Assembly: GCF_000687475.1 (NCBI RefSeq) | Contig: NC_057318.1 | Coordinates: forward strand, 1,364,001 to 1,428,000 | Length of the DNA: 64,000 bases | Direction: 5' to 3' | Origin: Ustilaginoidea virens | Lineage: Eukaryota; Ascomycota; Sordariomycetes; Hypocreales; Clavicipitaceae | Shown here: piece after piece, positions 1-9,927 of the stretch | How the letters are laid out: each line of letters begins with the position of its first letter | Numbering within the stretch: the stretch's first letter is position 1 | Notes under the pieces: model-generated | What the model was told of the DNA's origin: nothing | The model's input: only the letters and a program-made list of their open reading frames with translations | Databases searched by the model: none | Program-made: the position numbers and the translations under genes

Positions 1-1047
1 CAGCTCGGCAGAGGGCAAGAGGGAGGGCAAGGCAGGCACTACTCCGTACCCAGAGCTTCGCGTCAACGGCTGGTGCAACGTCAAGGCCGCCGCAGTCTGG
101 TGCTAGGCCCATTTCAGGTACAGACATAGCAGACGGAAATGGCGGGCTGCTGGCGTCTGGTGCTTGTATGTATTTACCGACGGCCCTGAACAGCACGCCG
201 CTAACGACCTGGAAATTGACTCCAGGTGCCGTCCAAGTTATCGTGATGTACTTTAGGCAGCTGCTTAGAGGTATGTACATGCATCATCTGGTACCCCCCA
301 CCTCCTCCTACATGGACTCGAGCACCTGGAATAGGAAGCCGTGCCTGCCTTCATGCGTCTGTGCATGCATATCGGCCAAGAAGTCAAGCCCATGTGCAGC
401 TGAGCAAGGACTGCCCGGGCAGTAGTACCCCGTACTTGCCAGATCAAAGTACGAGGCGGGTTGCGCACCAGGCTTCCTCATGTCGAGCTCACCACGCCTC
501 GAGCAGATATAGCCACAGGTGCCGTCTCTTTTTCCTCTTTTTGTTTTCTTCCCGGTTCGTCTTACCGGTTCGGCATTGTTCGCGGGCGCAGACTCTGAAA
601 AGTTTATGCCTCTAAGCCAAACCCCGAATTGATGGATGATTCCACAGCATGTAGGAGGATAGATAACAAGGGTATATGTATTGAGGTCTGGTAGCCCTGG
701 CTACCCAGCCGTTGAATAAAAAGACTGCTTACCTGCCCAGTTGGCATCGACGAACGACCACTTCCCCACGAAAACTTTCTAGACAGGTAGCTACTGATGA
801 GGTCAGATGAAGGGAACCATAACCATAATACCACTTTTGACCCGAGGGAAGAGCTTTTCGATCCCGTCTCGAATTGTAGCAAACAGAACCAAGGAAAAGG
901 GAAAAAGGAGAAGAAGAAACAGAGGCAAAAAAAAAAAAAAAAAAAAAAACCATGCTAGTCACTCTAGGTCTTGTAATCATCATAAGCTTCCTTGCTCGAG
1001 AAACTGATCAAGCCCCATTTCCCCTCCCAAACATGTACCGCCACCCC
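1..1047. other. Intergenic sequence downstream of the mitofusin gene
   Basis: I see no convincing gene here. Short open frames overlap on both strands without recognisable domains. A pure run of 23 A occurs at 927-949, in a purine-rich stretch about 100 bases beyond the mitofusin stop codon. One copy of the TACTCCGTA-type motif lies near position 40-50. Confidence 0.6.
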
Positions 1048-3837
1048 TTAGTGCGTATCTGGCGGCGCGTCCAAGTCAACCGCTATAACCTTGCTCCGTT
1101 CAACTTGACTTTTTCCGACGAGTTCGTGGAAAAATTTGGCAGCTTCTTCGCTATCGTGCTTGGACTTATCGGCCGCGTCGCGCTTGTTATCCAACTCCTT
1201 GAGGCTCTGATCGAGGCTGACGCGGAGGCCTTCCGCAGGACGACGGAGCACTTTTCCAACCAATGACGAGATTCGTGACGAGTTGCTGTGGACATAGTCC
1301 AGTTCGGTGAGTTGCAAGGAGATCTTGACCGCCAGCTTGGAAGGCAATGAGTTGGGAATCTGCTGCAAGACATATGCTGCTCCAGCAACGACTGCCGACA
1401 TTGTCAGTAACAGACCAGAAAGGGCCAGCACTTCTCCCCCCCCCCCCCCCAAGAGACAGGATTTTTGACGGCACGTCTTACCAGCGATGACGATCCCCGG
1501 GATGATCAATCTTCCAAGATTCTCTCTGCCCAATACGCGTGTTGTCAACAAGGCCTGATCCATCCAACTGTTCATACCAAACACCCTGGGCACCACGGCG
1601 CCGGCCACCGTCAATGCCATGCCCGTACCGGCAACTTTCTCTTGACGCTGCAACAAAGTTGACCAATCCACAAAGTCCCAGAGCTCGGTAGGGACATACA
1701 CTTGACGCGCAAGAGCGTCTCTTTTCTTCCTGAACATTACGTCTGGCCGAAACTGCCAGTTCTGGAACTCGTCGCCAACGTGTAGGAGGCCGAGTTGCTT
1801 GATGGCATTGCATCCCTGTATGCTCTTGCCCCTGGCATGCTCCTCGCAGCGGCTGACTGTATCCGTGATGTGTGACAACATAGCCTCCTTGATGTCGTCG
1901 GCGTACTCGAACGCGCGAAATATGCCAGGATAGGGCACGTTGTAATCCATCTTTCCAGCTTGCGCAATGGCCATGTTCAATTCCGATCGAGTGTGGTCAT
2001 ACATTTCCTTGCAGGTCTCTTCGATTTCTCGATCCAGTCGCTCAGTCACCTCCAGCCTTGCTTTGCGGCTGGAAGCAAGTTGAGGCTCCAGCTCTTTGAG
2101 CTGCGACGTCACCCTTTCGAGCTCAGACTGAGCCACCTCCCGGTTCACAGTGGCCAGAGTGTTGATATCGTTCAGGATGTTGAGCAGATATGTTCGAGCT
2201 GGGGCGAGCTTCGATTTGGCTCGCTTCTCCAGTACAAAGCGGCGCAATGACTGTTCCAGATTTTCAAAATCCCGAATCTTGTCCAAGTCTTTGCCTTTGC
2301 CCTTTCCGCCGTCGTCGCTGGGATCGTCGTCGCCACCGCCACCGCCACTGCTGCTTCCGGATTCTCCAGAAGGTGTAGGTCCAGCCGGGATGGCATTGCT
2401 CGAAACGAAGTGGACCAAATCTGACGATTCTTTGTGCGTGCGTGGACTAAGGCCGCCGACTTGGTCCAGGATTAGTTTCTTGCAACGGCCCTTGTCCCTA
2501 ATGGTATCGAACCCGTTCACCACTATGAAGAGATACGCTTTCTCCGCAGCCGCAGCATAGATGAATTCCCTGGCCGACTGAGTAAAATGGTTTGCCGCTG
2601 AAACGACAAAAACAACCACGTCAATCTCTTCTTGTCTGGCGAAAATAGCAGTCGTCTTTGTCGTATCCGAGTTCAAGCCGGGAGCGTCGATAAGGGCAAT
2701 GTCAACCACCCCGTTGTTCAGCAAGGACTCATCCGCAGTTCGAATGTCCTTCACATACACCTTGCATTGGGTGTATGTGTCGTTGTCTGTAACGATCCTT
2801 TCCAGCTCGGCCAAAGAATAAACGTCATAGGTTCTTTCGTCGTGTCTGCTATAAATGGCGTCCTTATGAACGGCGTGGACCTCCTCGATTCCCGCATTCT
2901 CTCGCGCGTCGAGAACTTCGCAAAAGATGGCGGTGCATGGCTGTTGGTCTTCGGGCAGGACTTTTCTTCGCAAAAGGGCGTTGCAGAATGTTGATTTGCC
3001 AGCGTTCAAGTCCCCCGTAATGAGGACTTTGCTCGACGTGTCTTCGATGCGCTCACGAAGAGACAAGAGGTGCTTGATGCTGGAACCAATCTTACCATCG
3101 AGAAGAGAGGCGATTGAAGTCTTCTCCAGCGAGTGAACCAGTTCAGCTTGATGCAAAGCCCCCAACTTCAGGTCCAGTTTCAAAACGAATAATTCTTGAG
3201 CGATTCGAGGAGACACAAGCCTCGGCTCAGGGACAGATCTCGTCTCAGCAGCACGACTAGATTCAGCAAAAGTGTCGACAGTAGTCTTGGAACGCGCCAA
3301 GGCTGGAGGTTGCGCCGCCGTGTATGAAGAGGCGTCTCCCATGGCAGAATGAATGCGGTTCATTCTGGGTCTCGAAGATGACTGCTCAGAAGAAGTCGGT
3401 TCGCTGGGTCGGATGGTCGGGTAATGGGCAGGCCAGTCCATGTTTTTCTCCCTCAAGCTTTGCAGGAGATCCAGAACTTTGTTTATGGACCGGCCTAGTA
3501 CTGCACGCTGCTTGTAATACCACATTTGGTGGCCGGCGCTGTCCTGTCCCCGTCCTAGCGGATTTGTCGAATTCATTATCGTGCCGTACCCAGGCGTTGC
3601 CATGGCGCGGTGTTCTTCAGTTGTAACGCTACCCCCATAGCCGGAATCGGTCTCGATACTATTCTGCAGGTGTGCCGCGCTCTCGGGTAGTAAACCGGTG
3701 CCGACAGTCGTGAAATAAGGTGCCTGGCTCGACAGGCGATTATTCGACGGGCCATTATCCGAGTCCTCTTGCGCCTCCGGATCTGGCCCGGAGCGAAGGG
3801 GCTCCTTACCCTTGCCGGTGAAGTAATCCTGGCTCAT
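1048..3837 (-). CDS. FZO1: Mitofusin, dynamin-like GTPase of outer mitochondrial membrane fusion
   Basis: Membrane-anchored GTPase that tethers and fuses mitochondrial outer membranes. The spliced protein is 899 aa, close to fungal Fzo1 length. A P-loop GDLNAGKST lies near residue 275, the switch motif DAPG near 385, and an NGFD motif (G4-like) near 443. A Gly/Asp-rich insert lies near 490-515, a heptad-rich helix (HR1-like) near 565-610, a hydrophobic anchor near 780-800, and a second predicted coiled coil at the C-terminus. The start is placed at 3837 because the protein then begins MSQDYFTGKGKE, as I recall for relatives; an in-frame ATG at 3996 would add 53 unlikely residues. One intron lies at 1392-1481 (GTAAGA..GGCAG, branch CTGAC). 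It is 90 nt with no stop, so the frame reads through it, but removing it restores a clean hydrophobic helix. The stop is TAA at 1048-1050. Identity is strongly supported; the start is less certain. Confidence 0.93.
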   Translation of the reverse strand: MSQDYFTGKGKEPLRSGPDPEAQEDSDNGPSNNRLSSQAPYFTTVGTGLLPESAAHLQNSIETDSGYGGSVTTEEHRAMATPGYGTIMNSTNPLGRGQDSAGHQMWYYKQRAVLGRSINKVLDLLQSLREKNMDWPAHYPTIRPSEPTSSEQSSSRPRMNRIHSAMGDASSYTAAQPPALARSKTTVDTFAESSRAAETRSVPEPRLVSPRIAQELFVLKLDLKLGALHQAELVHSLEKTSIASLLDGKIGSSIKHLLSLRERIEDTSSKVLITGDLNAGKSTFCNALLRRKVLPEDQQPCTAIFCEVLDARENAGIEEVHAVHKDAIYSRHDERTYDVYSLAELERIVTDNDTYTQCKVYVKDIRTADESLLNNGVVDIALIDAPGLNSDTTKTTAIFARQEEIDVVVFVVSAANHFTQSAREFIYAAAAEKAYLFIVVNGFDTIRDKGRCKKLILDQVGGLSPRTHKESSDLVHFVSSNAIPAGPTPSGESGSSSGGGGGDDDPSDDGGKGKGKDLDKIRDFENLEQSLRRFVLEKRAKSKLAPARTYLLNILNDINTLATVNREVAQSELERVTSQLKELEPQLASSRKARLEVTERLDREIEETCKEMYDHTRSELNMAIAQAGKMDYNVPYPGIFRAFEYADDIKEAMLSHITDTVSRCEEHARGKSIQGCNAIKQLGLLHVGDEFQNWQFRPDVMFRKKRDALARQVYVPTELWDFVDWSTLLQRQEKVAGTGMALTVAGAVVPRVFGMNSWMDQALLTTRVLGRENLGRLIIPGIVIAGKTCRQKSCLLGGGGGEVLALSGLLLTMSAVVAGAAYVLQQIPNSLPSKLAVKISLQLTELDYVHSNSSRISSLVGKVLRRPAEGLRVSLDQSLKELDNKRDAADKSKHDSEEAAKFFHELVGKSQVERSKVIAVDLDAPPDTH

Positions 3838-4692
3838 GCTGAGAACTTGGGCATGAGCAGCATGGTCGAGTAATATCGAGAGAGTGATAACAGGCGGCGC
3901 CAGGCGTGAGTTTGATGGGGGACAAGAATGATGGACGGGAGATGGGAGACGAGAAAGACGGGAGAGGAGGTGAAGTGGATTTGCAAGGACTTGCAAGTTG
4001 GGGTGGGTTGTGCTTATTGCATGCGAATGGATGGAGGGAGCTGCGGCTGGTTGGTGGTGGCAATATGAACATGAAGCATAGCGCGGCCGGCGGGAAAAGA
4101 TCGGCTAGATTTTGGGACGGGGGAGCTAATCTCTTTTGACAAGACGTCATTGGTCGTGCCGCGTTCCACCTTTTTCGACTTTCACCGTTTCGTCGCTCGC
4201 AACATCGCAGCAACATCGCAGCAACACCGTAGCTTGCGCAACTTGCGGCAACCACAGACGGTTTTTAAAGGGTGGGCTAGGTTGGCTATTAGGTAGTTGG
4301 TAGCTTGGTCCAGACTCCAGACACCATTCCCATCAACGGCTACTCGGTTGACCAGCCTATACGATGCCCTGCGGACTGCAGCTTTATGCCAGCCACCGAT
4401 ACTCCCCCGTACTTCTGCGAGACTTCCCCTCTGTTCTTCGCAACATCGTCGCGGAGAGCTCATCGGGAACACTAAACACAGAATCAAGACACGGTGTTAG
4501 GGAAGGGGTTTGCGACAAAGGTATGATCTCGTGGGGATCACCGTCGGTAGAACTGCTTCGAGACGTTGACGTGGCAGATATCGCCATTACTTCTGGATTA
4601 AATCCCAAGTGGCAGCGTTTGCTCACCATTCATGCGATGTATTGAAACTCGTTGCTGCTTGAAAAGTGCTACAGCTTCACTCATCTCTTACC
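3838..4692. promoter_or_regulatory. Spacer: mitofusin upstream region and 3' flank of the next minus gene
   Basis: Both flanking genes are on the minus strand, so this 855-bp stretch should hold the FZO1 promoter and 5' UTR and the 3' end of the downstream transcript. A small imperfect tandem repeat of GCAACATCGCA units lies at about 4199-4228. No defined promoter element can be assigned by eye. Confidence 0.45.
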
Positions 4693-6477
4693 TTAACGTT
4701 GTCGCAATCGTTCTTCGTGCTGAATCCAAAAGTTTTTGCATGCCCTGTGACCCCAATGGTCTACCCACCACTCCCCAAAGCTATCTTCCACGTCGAAATC
4801 CACTCTCGTTATTCTTTCCTCTCTCCCAAGTCCACAAATGATGCACGATTTTGATGCAGTAGGACCCATCTTGGCTGTTTGGATCTGAAAGTTCTCTGCA
4901 AGCTCCGGAACTCTCAAATAAACCTTGGCAACAGAGTTCGCTGTCGCCACTGCAGACCGCAGCTTTCCCACATGCTCCTTCCAGGCCGCAAGTACGTCGA
5001 CCGTTTCGCGGTCCTCACGTGCCGATTGTGTTTTATCAAGGCCAGCCAGCTTCATACCCTTACTCCCAGCTGCCGAAATCGACATGCTTTTGGCGAGGTT
5101 CCTGTCCCGACGCCATCGGTGCTTTCGCCCCGCAATAATGCGTGCGGCCGTGGTCGCAATGAGAAGATATCCCTGCAGAAATTCCACCGTCCTGGGGTTT
5201 GAGAGAACTTGCTCCTTGATAGAAGTGCCTTGGCTTGACACTGGCCGAAACAGCGCATGTCCCCGGTTAAGCAGTTCAGGAAAAGCACCAAGAAGGATGG
5301 CGGGCGGGGGAACATTCATGGGCGGCGGAGAATCGTCGTCGTCCTTTGTAACCGACGCAGATGGACCGTCCCCGACTGTATTCCAGCCCCAGCTTTCAGC
5401 AGTTTTGGTTGGCGTAGGAGTTTCAGTCACCTGCTCCTTGGCCACGCCGCTTTCACCACCTCCTGAAAAGTCATCCCACGGTGCCCAGTCGTCGTCATCT
5501 GAGGCCATCTTTAAAGGGGAAACGGAAAGTTTCTTGGAAGAAGATGTGGCGCTTGTTTTTTTGGCGGCAGTATGAGCTGACCTGATAGCCGCCACCCCAG
5601 TTTCGAACGATTTGCTCTCATTCAAGGTCCGTTTGCTGGACTGGCTGTTCTTTGAAGTCGTTGTACCAAATCTCGGCAAAGCGGCTGATGGAAGAGGATC
5701 TCTCTTGGTGACATCATCTGCAGGAGCTTGAAAGGGAGCACTGTCCAATTCCAGCAAATCGAGCATTATGGCCGGATTGGACACAGCATACAGGGAAGGT
5801 TCGGTTTCCGGAGCAGAGCCAACCGTCTCGAAATCCCCAAAATCGTCAAACTCATCAGCTATAACTTCCTCACCTCTCAATACGAAGTCATCGGCGTCGA
5901 ACAGCACATTAGGATCGCTTGATGTTGAATTCGCTCTGTTTTCCCTCTGCGTCTGAAAAAACGACTCAGATTCCCGCGCTGTTGATATTTCCGACGCACC
6001 AGCCGATTCAAAACTTAACAAGCTACCGGATATGATGTCAGAGTTTAGACCTTTGTTAGACTTCCTTTGACGCTGTTGGAGGCCAGCTTCAATGTCGTGC
6101 GAACCCCAAGCCGTGGCGTTCGGAAGTGCAGAATTGGCCTGATACTCGGGAACAATGGAAGGAGGCGGATTTGAAGCTTGTTCTGCAACTTCAAAATCTC
6201 CCCAGACGTCGTCTTGCAGCTCAAGATGATGTGTCATGGATGGTGGCGGGTTTTGCACAAGTTGGTGAGAGCCACTTAGGCGATTAGACGAGTTCTGGGA
6301 AGTCGACCATTGTGGTGCCAGTTGCAGCGAGTTGGCATTTACTCCGACGGTTAAGCCAGGGGAGTGAGCAGCCCTCGCGCGATCCTGAGCTGCAGATCCA
6401 GAGATGCTTCCAAACGGATCACTCGGCTGCGTGGAAGCAGAAGTCGAGCTGAATTCCGCAAACAGATCCGCCGACAT
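4693..6477 (-). CDS. Conserved fungal acidic protein with WGDFE/DDFGDFE motifs and C-terminal CxxC..HxxC module
   Basis: Single-exon protein of 594 aa starting MSADLFAEF. The N-terminal two-thirds is low-complexity and Ser/Asp-rich, with short acidic-aromatic motifs (DPFGS, VWGDFE, DDFGDFE, WAPWDDF). These resemble peptides that bind clathrin-adaptor ear domains. The last third is more ordered and ends with CIICG followed about 30 residues later by WWVDHWGHRAC, a possible zinc-binding or structural module. I recall orthologues in many ascomycetes labelled serine/threonine-protein kinase ppk6, but no kinase motif (P-loop, HRD or DFG) is visible, so that label would be misleading. A role in membrane traffic is only inference from the motifs. 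The start has no in-frame competitor nearby, and the stop is TAA at 4693-4695. Confidence 0.85.
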   Translation of the reverse strand: MSADLFAEFSSTSASTQPSDPFGSISGSAAQDRARAAHSPGLTVGVNANSLQLAPQWSTSQNSSNRLSGSHQLVQNPPPSMTHHLELQDDVWGDFEVAEQASNPPPSIVPEYQANSALPNATAWGSHDIEAGLQQRQRKSNKGLNSDIISGSLLSFESAGASEISTARESESFFQTQRENRANSTSSDPNVLFDADDFVLRGEEVIADEFDDFGDFETVGSAPETEPSLYAVSNPAIMLDLLELDSAPFQAPADDVTKRDPLPSAALPRFGTTTSKNSQSSKRTLNESKSFETGVAAIRSAHTAAKKTSATSSSKKLSVSPLKMASDDDDWAPWDDFSGGGESGVAKEQVTETPTPTKTAESWGWNTVGDGPSASVTKDDDDSPPPMNVPPPAILLGAFPELLNRGHALFRPVSSQGTSIKEQVLSNPRTVEFLQGYLLIATTAARIIAGRKHRWRRDRNLAKSMSISAAGSKGMKLAGLDKTQSAREDRETVDVLAAWKEHVGKLRSAVATANSVAKVYLRVPELAENFQIQTAKMGPTASKSCIICGLGREERITRVDFDVEDSFGEWWVDHWGHRACKNFWIQHEERLRQR

Positions 6478-7234
6478 GATGACCGGACGGTGCTCCGCTC
6501 ATAACTGTGACGGTGGATCTCTGAATATCTTTAAAGGTAGCCCATACAATCGCAAGTGAGGGGAATTCAAGGCTCGGATGAGAAATCCGTCTCAATGTAG
6601 TTGAATGCGCTTGAAGGCGACAGCGAATGTCTGATTGTTCTGCTGATGTTGAAGCACGGTGCGGGACACTGTGCTAGGTTTTGCGGGAGGTGGGGGGGTT
6701 TGTCAGCGTCTCCTAGTGGAGCCAGCCAGCCCGCATGAAGTTGGAACCAGAATTGGCATGAACTTCTGCGGGACGAACCCACCCAGTGGCATGTTCACTG
6801 GACATCAGAGGTACATTCGCCCAGAGGATGCGCCAGGCATCAGCAGCTGGAGGCTACCTGGTACTTAGTTGACAGCTGGTCGTGCTGGTTACCTGTTGAC
6901 CACTGCCAACCAGAAACGGACTAACACCAGTTGACAGCACTCCGTCGATGCATCGACACCATGGCTTTCCCGGACAACCAGAGCCAGACTGAGACTGGTA
7001 AGCCAGCCTCGAGCCGACCAAAACTGACCTGGCTCGCCGTGAACCCCCGATAGACCAAGCTCGACTCACCGTCATCGCCACATGGGCCAGTTCAGCTCCC
7101 TTGCTCAACAACCGCCCCCTGCCACTTACGCACCAGCAAAACGGTTGCTGCAAAAAGGCGGGCAGCTTCCTGTGCGACTCTGACTCCGTTCAGGTTGCGC
7201 CCCCCCTCCCCCCCCCAACCAACAGTCTTTCATT
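6478..7234. promoter_or_regulatory. Divergent promoter region between the acidic-protein gene and the TBC gene
   Basis: The flanking genes diverge, so this 757-bp region should contain both promoters and 5' UTRs. A C-rich tract (about 7200-7216) sits just before the TBC start codon at 7235. There is a cluster of imperfect CCAGTTGACAGC/GTTGAC repeats at about 6868-6940. No TATA box is obvious. Confidence 0.5.
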
Positions 7235-9927
7235 ATGAGATCGCTGGAAGAGACTCAGTAAGGCCCTTTCGGACTTTCCCTCATCCATTCCCCACCGAGA
7301 AGTGTGCGAGGGGCTGGAGCTAAGACGACCCGAACAGGTCGAGATGGCAGATCACCCATGATATCATCAGCTCGAGCCTCCAGGACTTGCGTCTTGCTGT
7401 AAAGTGCAATGGCCTCTCAAGTCCTTGTTTATCTGGCTGCCGGTCGGTGTGCTGGAAGGTGAGCAAAACTAGTCACATTCTAGATTTTTCTCATGCTTGT
7501 TTTAGTCTTGGCGGCTGATCACCGTGGCCTGACCAGGCGTTTTTGTTGTCCTCTGTAGATTCTGCAAAAAGCTGGGAGCAAGCACTGGAACAAGGCAGGA
7601 AAGACTATCAAAAACATAGAGAATACTTTCTCAGGTACATTCAACATCCTGAAGCTCTTGCCGAGCTCGCAGTAGATCCTTTGACAGACGATCCTGAGGT
7701 ACGTGCCTCTTCTCCAACCAGCTCTAATGAGTCGTGACGACGCCCCGAGGCTCACCGTAGCTTTAGTCTCCGTGGAATGCGGTGCGCCAGGATGAGATTG
7801 TACGGTCAGAGATACAGCAAGACGTGCAGCGACTCCCCGACGAGGCCAATTACCATGAACAGCGTGTCCAGGGCATGATTTTAGATGTTCTCTTCGTTTA
7901 CTGTAAGATCAACCCTGATAGAGGTGGGTACCGCCAAGGCATGCATGAGCTTCTGGCCCCCCTGGTGTACGTATTGGAGCAGGATTCAGTCGACAGCGGC
8001 TCGCTCGGAGATGCATCAGGACTGGACCAGACTATGCTGGGTGTTTTAGACGCAAGCTTGGTCGAACATGATGCATTCATATTGTTCTCGCGGCTCATGG
8101 AACCTGCGCAATCGTTTTACCAAGTCTCGGGCGCCACCGCGCCGTCACAGCTCGGGACCCCGACAGGCATCTCGCAAGAGCAGCGATCTGCCATTGTCGA
8201 CAGAAGCAAGTACATTCACGAATACTGTCTGCAGAAAGTCGACCCAGAACTTGCCACGCATCTGTCCAATATCGAGATTTTACCGCAAATCTTCCTAATG
8301 TGAGTCTTGGGCGAACGTTTTTAACGTGATGTCCCCCCATACCGGTCGCTGACATGAGCATGCTCTTAGTCGATGGATCCGGCTGTTGTTCAGCCGTGAG
8401 TTTCCCTTGAATCAACTTCTTGTGCTCTGGGACACAATATTTGCAGTCGATCCCTCGCTCAAGTTGATTGACCTGGTGTGCGTTTCCATGCTGGTCCGCG
8501 TTCGCTGGCAGTGTAAGTAATTCCCTTCTCGTATGCCTTCCGTGTCTTTTCCCCCTCCCACCTGCTCATGTATTGAGGGGAGTAATTTGCTGAAACTTTT
8601 TCCCCCTCCAGTGCTTGAGGCGGACTATTCTGTTTGTTTGCAACTCCTTCTGAAGTATCCAGCACCGGAGCAACCTCATGGCCCCCATACGTTCATTGAA
8701 GATGCAGTGTACCTTCGTGACCACCTAGATCAGGCGGGGGGTTCGAGCCTCATCTTGAAATACAGCGGCAAGATGCCAGAAGTTCCGAATAATACGAAGC
8801 CAGGCCCTGCTAAAGGCATCGGTCACGAGAGCAAGCCGTCTAGACCAGGAGGGATTGGCGCAAGATTGGCGTTGGCATCTCCACCCAGGATCGTTCAGCA
8901 ACAGGCCGGCATGGAGAACTTTCTTCATGGTGCAGCCAAAGGTGCCATTAGTGTTTTGGAGAGGAGCGAGAAGCTTGGAATCAATCAAGCCGTTCGGGAT
9001 GCCGTGGGGGAAATCAGGCGCAATGTCCAAAGCTTTAACGAGGCTCGACAGGCGCAGCGATTCACCAGAATCATCATGCCCAATGACGAGGAAGCATCCA
9101 AGTCTGTGATTGCCATGGAACAGCGTAACAAGCAGCTGGCAAGCCTGTTGAACGACACCGTCAGTAACCTCAAGGCTGTGATGATGTCCAACCTGGACGA
9201 CAAGGCTAAAAGCCTGGAACTCATCGAGATGGCAGCCGCCAAGATACAATTTGTACAAACTCATTTGGAGGGTTCTACGATGGGCGTTCCTGCCTCTTCG
9301 TCACAGGAAACCTCGGCCACTCTCCCATCGCCCGAGAGCATGACAAAGGCCGCAAAGAATGCGGCCGACGGAAAAGGCTTGGTGTCTACGGACATGGCTG
9401 CCAACAAAAAACCCTCTACCAGTACCCAACCAGAAGGAGCTCCTGCAGATATTGCGAAAGCCTCAGCTAAAGACGACAAAGTGGCTGGATCATCAAGAGA
9501 CGTGGCCAAAGCTATTGATACAGGCCGAGGAGCCGAGCAAGCCGATCAGCCAGGCGCAAAGACGGAAATTCAAGCATATCCCCCACGAGGACTGGATGAC
9601 CCCAAAGAAGGAGACTCGGCCCAAAAGCGGCCAGTTCCTGTTCCGACGCGGTCTACACTGGCCCAATCGTCCTTTTCCTGGATGCTGGAGCCGGACGAGT
9701 CGACAAGCTCTCGAGCATCCTCCGGACCCGGAGCAAAATCGCCCCCTACGCAACACAAGAAGCGGTCATCGAACAACATGAGCCGCCAACGGAACGCGTT
9801 TCTGTTTGGAGAAGAAACCGCGGCCGAGGAGGGGAGCGCGACTTTGAAGTCTGATGATATTTTCGGCATGGAACCCATCTCGAAGCCTAAAGTGACGCTG
9901 CAAAAGGCGGTGTTTGATGATAAGTGA
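7235..9927 (+). CDS. TBC-domain Rab GTPase-activating protein, TBC1D5-like
   Basis: Predicted GAP for a Rab GTPase of endosome/vacuole traffic; TBC1D5 relatives act on Rab7 and bind retromer. Six exons splice in frame to 765 aa: 7235-7257, 7338-7458, 7537-7698, 7767-8299, 8370-8512, 8612-9927. Introns are 80, 78, 68, 70 and 99 nt, all GT..AG. The TBC signatures are intact: an opening block ending SPCLSGCRSVCWKAFLL, the arginine finger in IQQDVQR, the glutamine finger in GYRQGMHELLAP, and IRWIRLLFSREF plus LLVLWDTIFA near the domain end. The C-terminal third (from about residue 400) is Ser/Ala/Lys-rich with a predicted helical stretch near residues 440-560 and a disordered tail. The start is supported because exon 1 (MRSLEETQ) joins exon 2 with correct phase and a CTAAG branch site. 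The substrate Rab is inferred from family only. Confidence 0.92.

Noticed and set aside
927..949. A23 run as a possible LINE or processed-pseudogene tail
   Set aside because: No coding remnant or target-site duplication is associated with it; it lies in purine-rich 3' flank.
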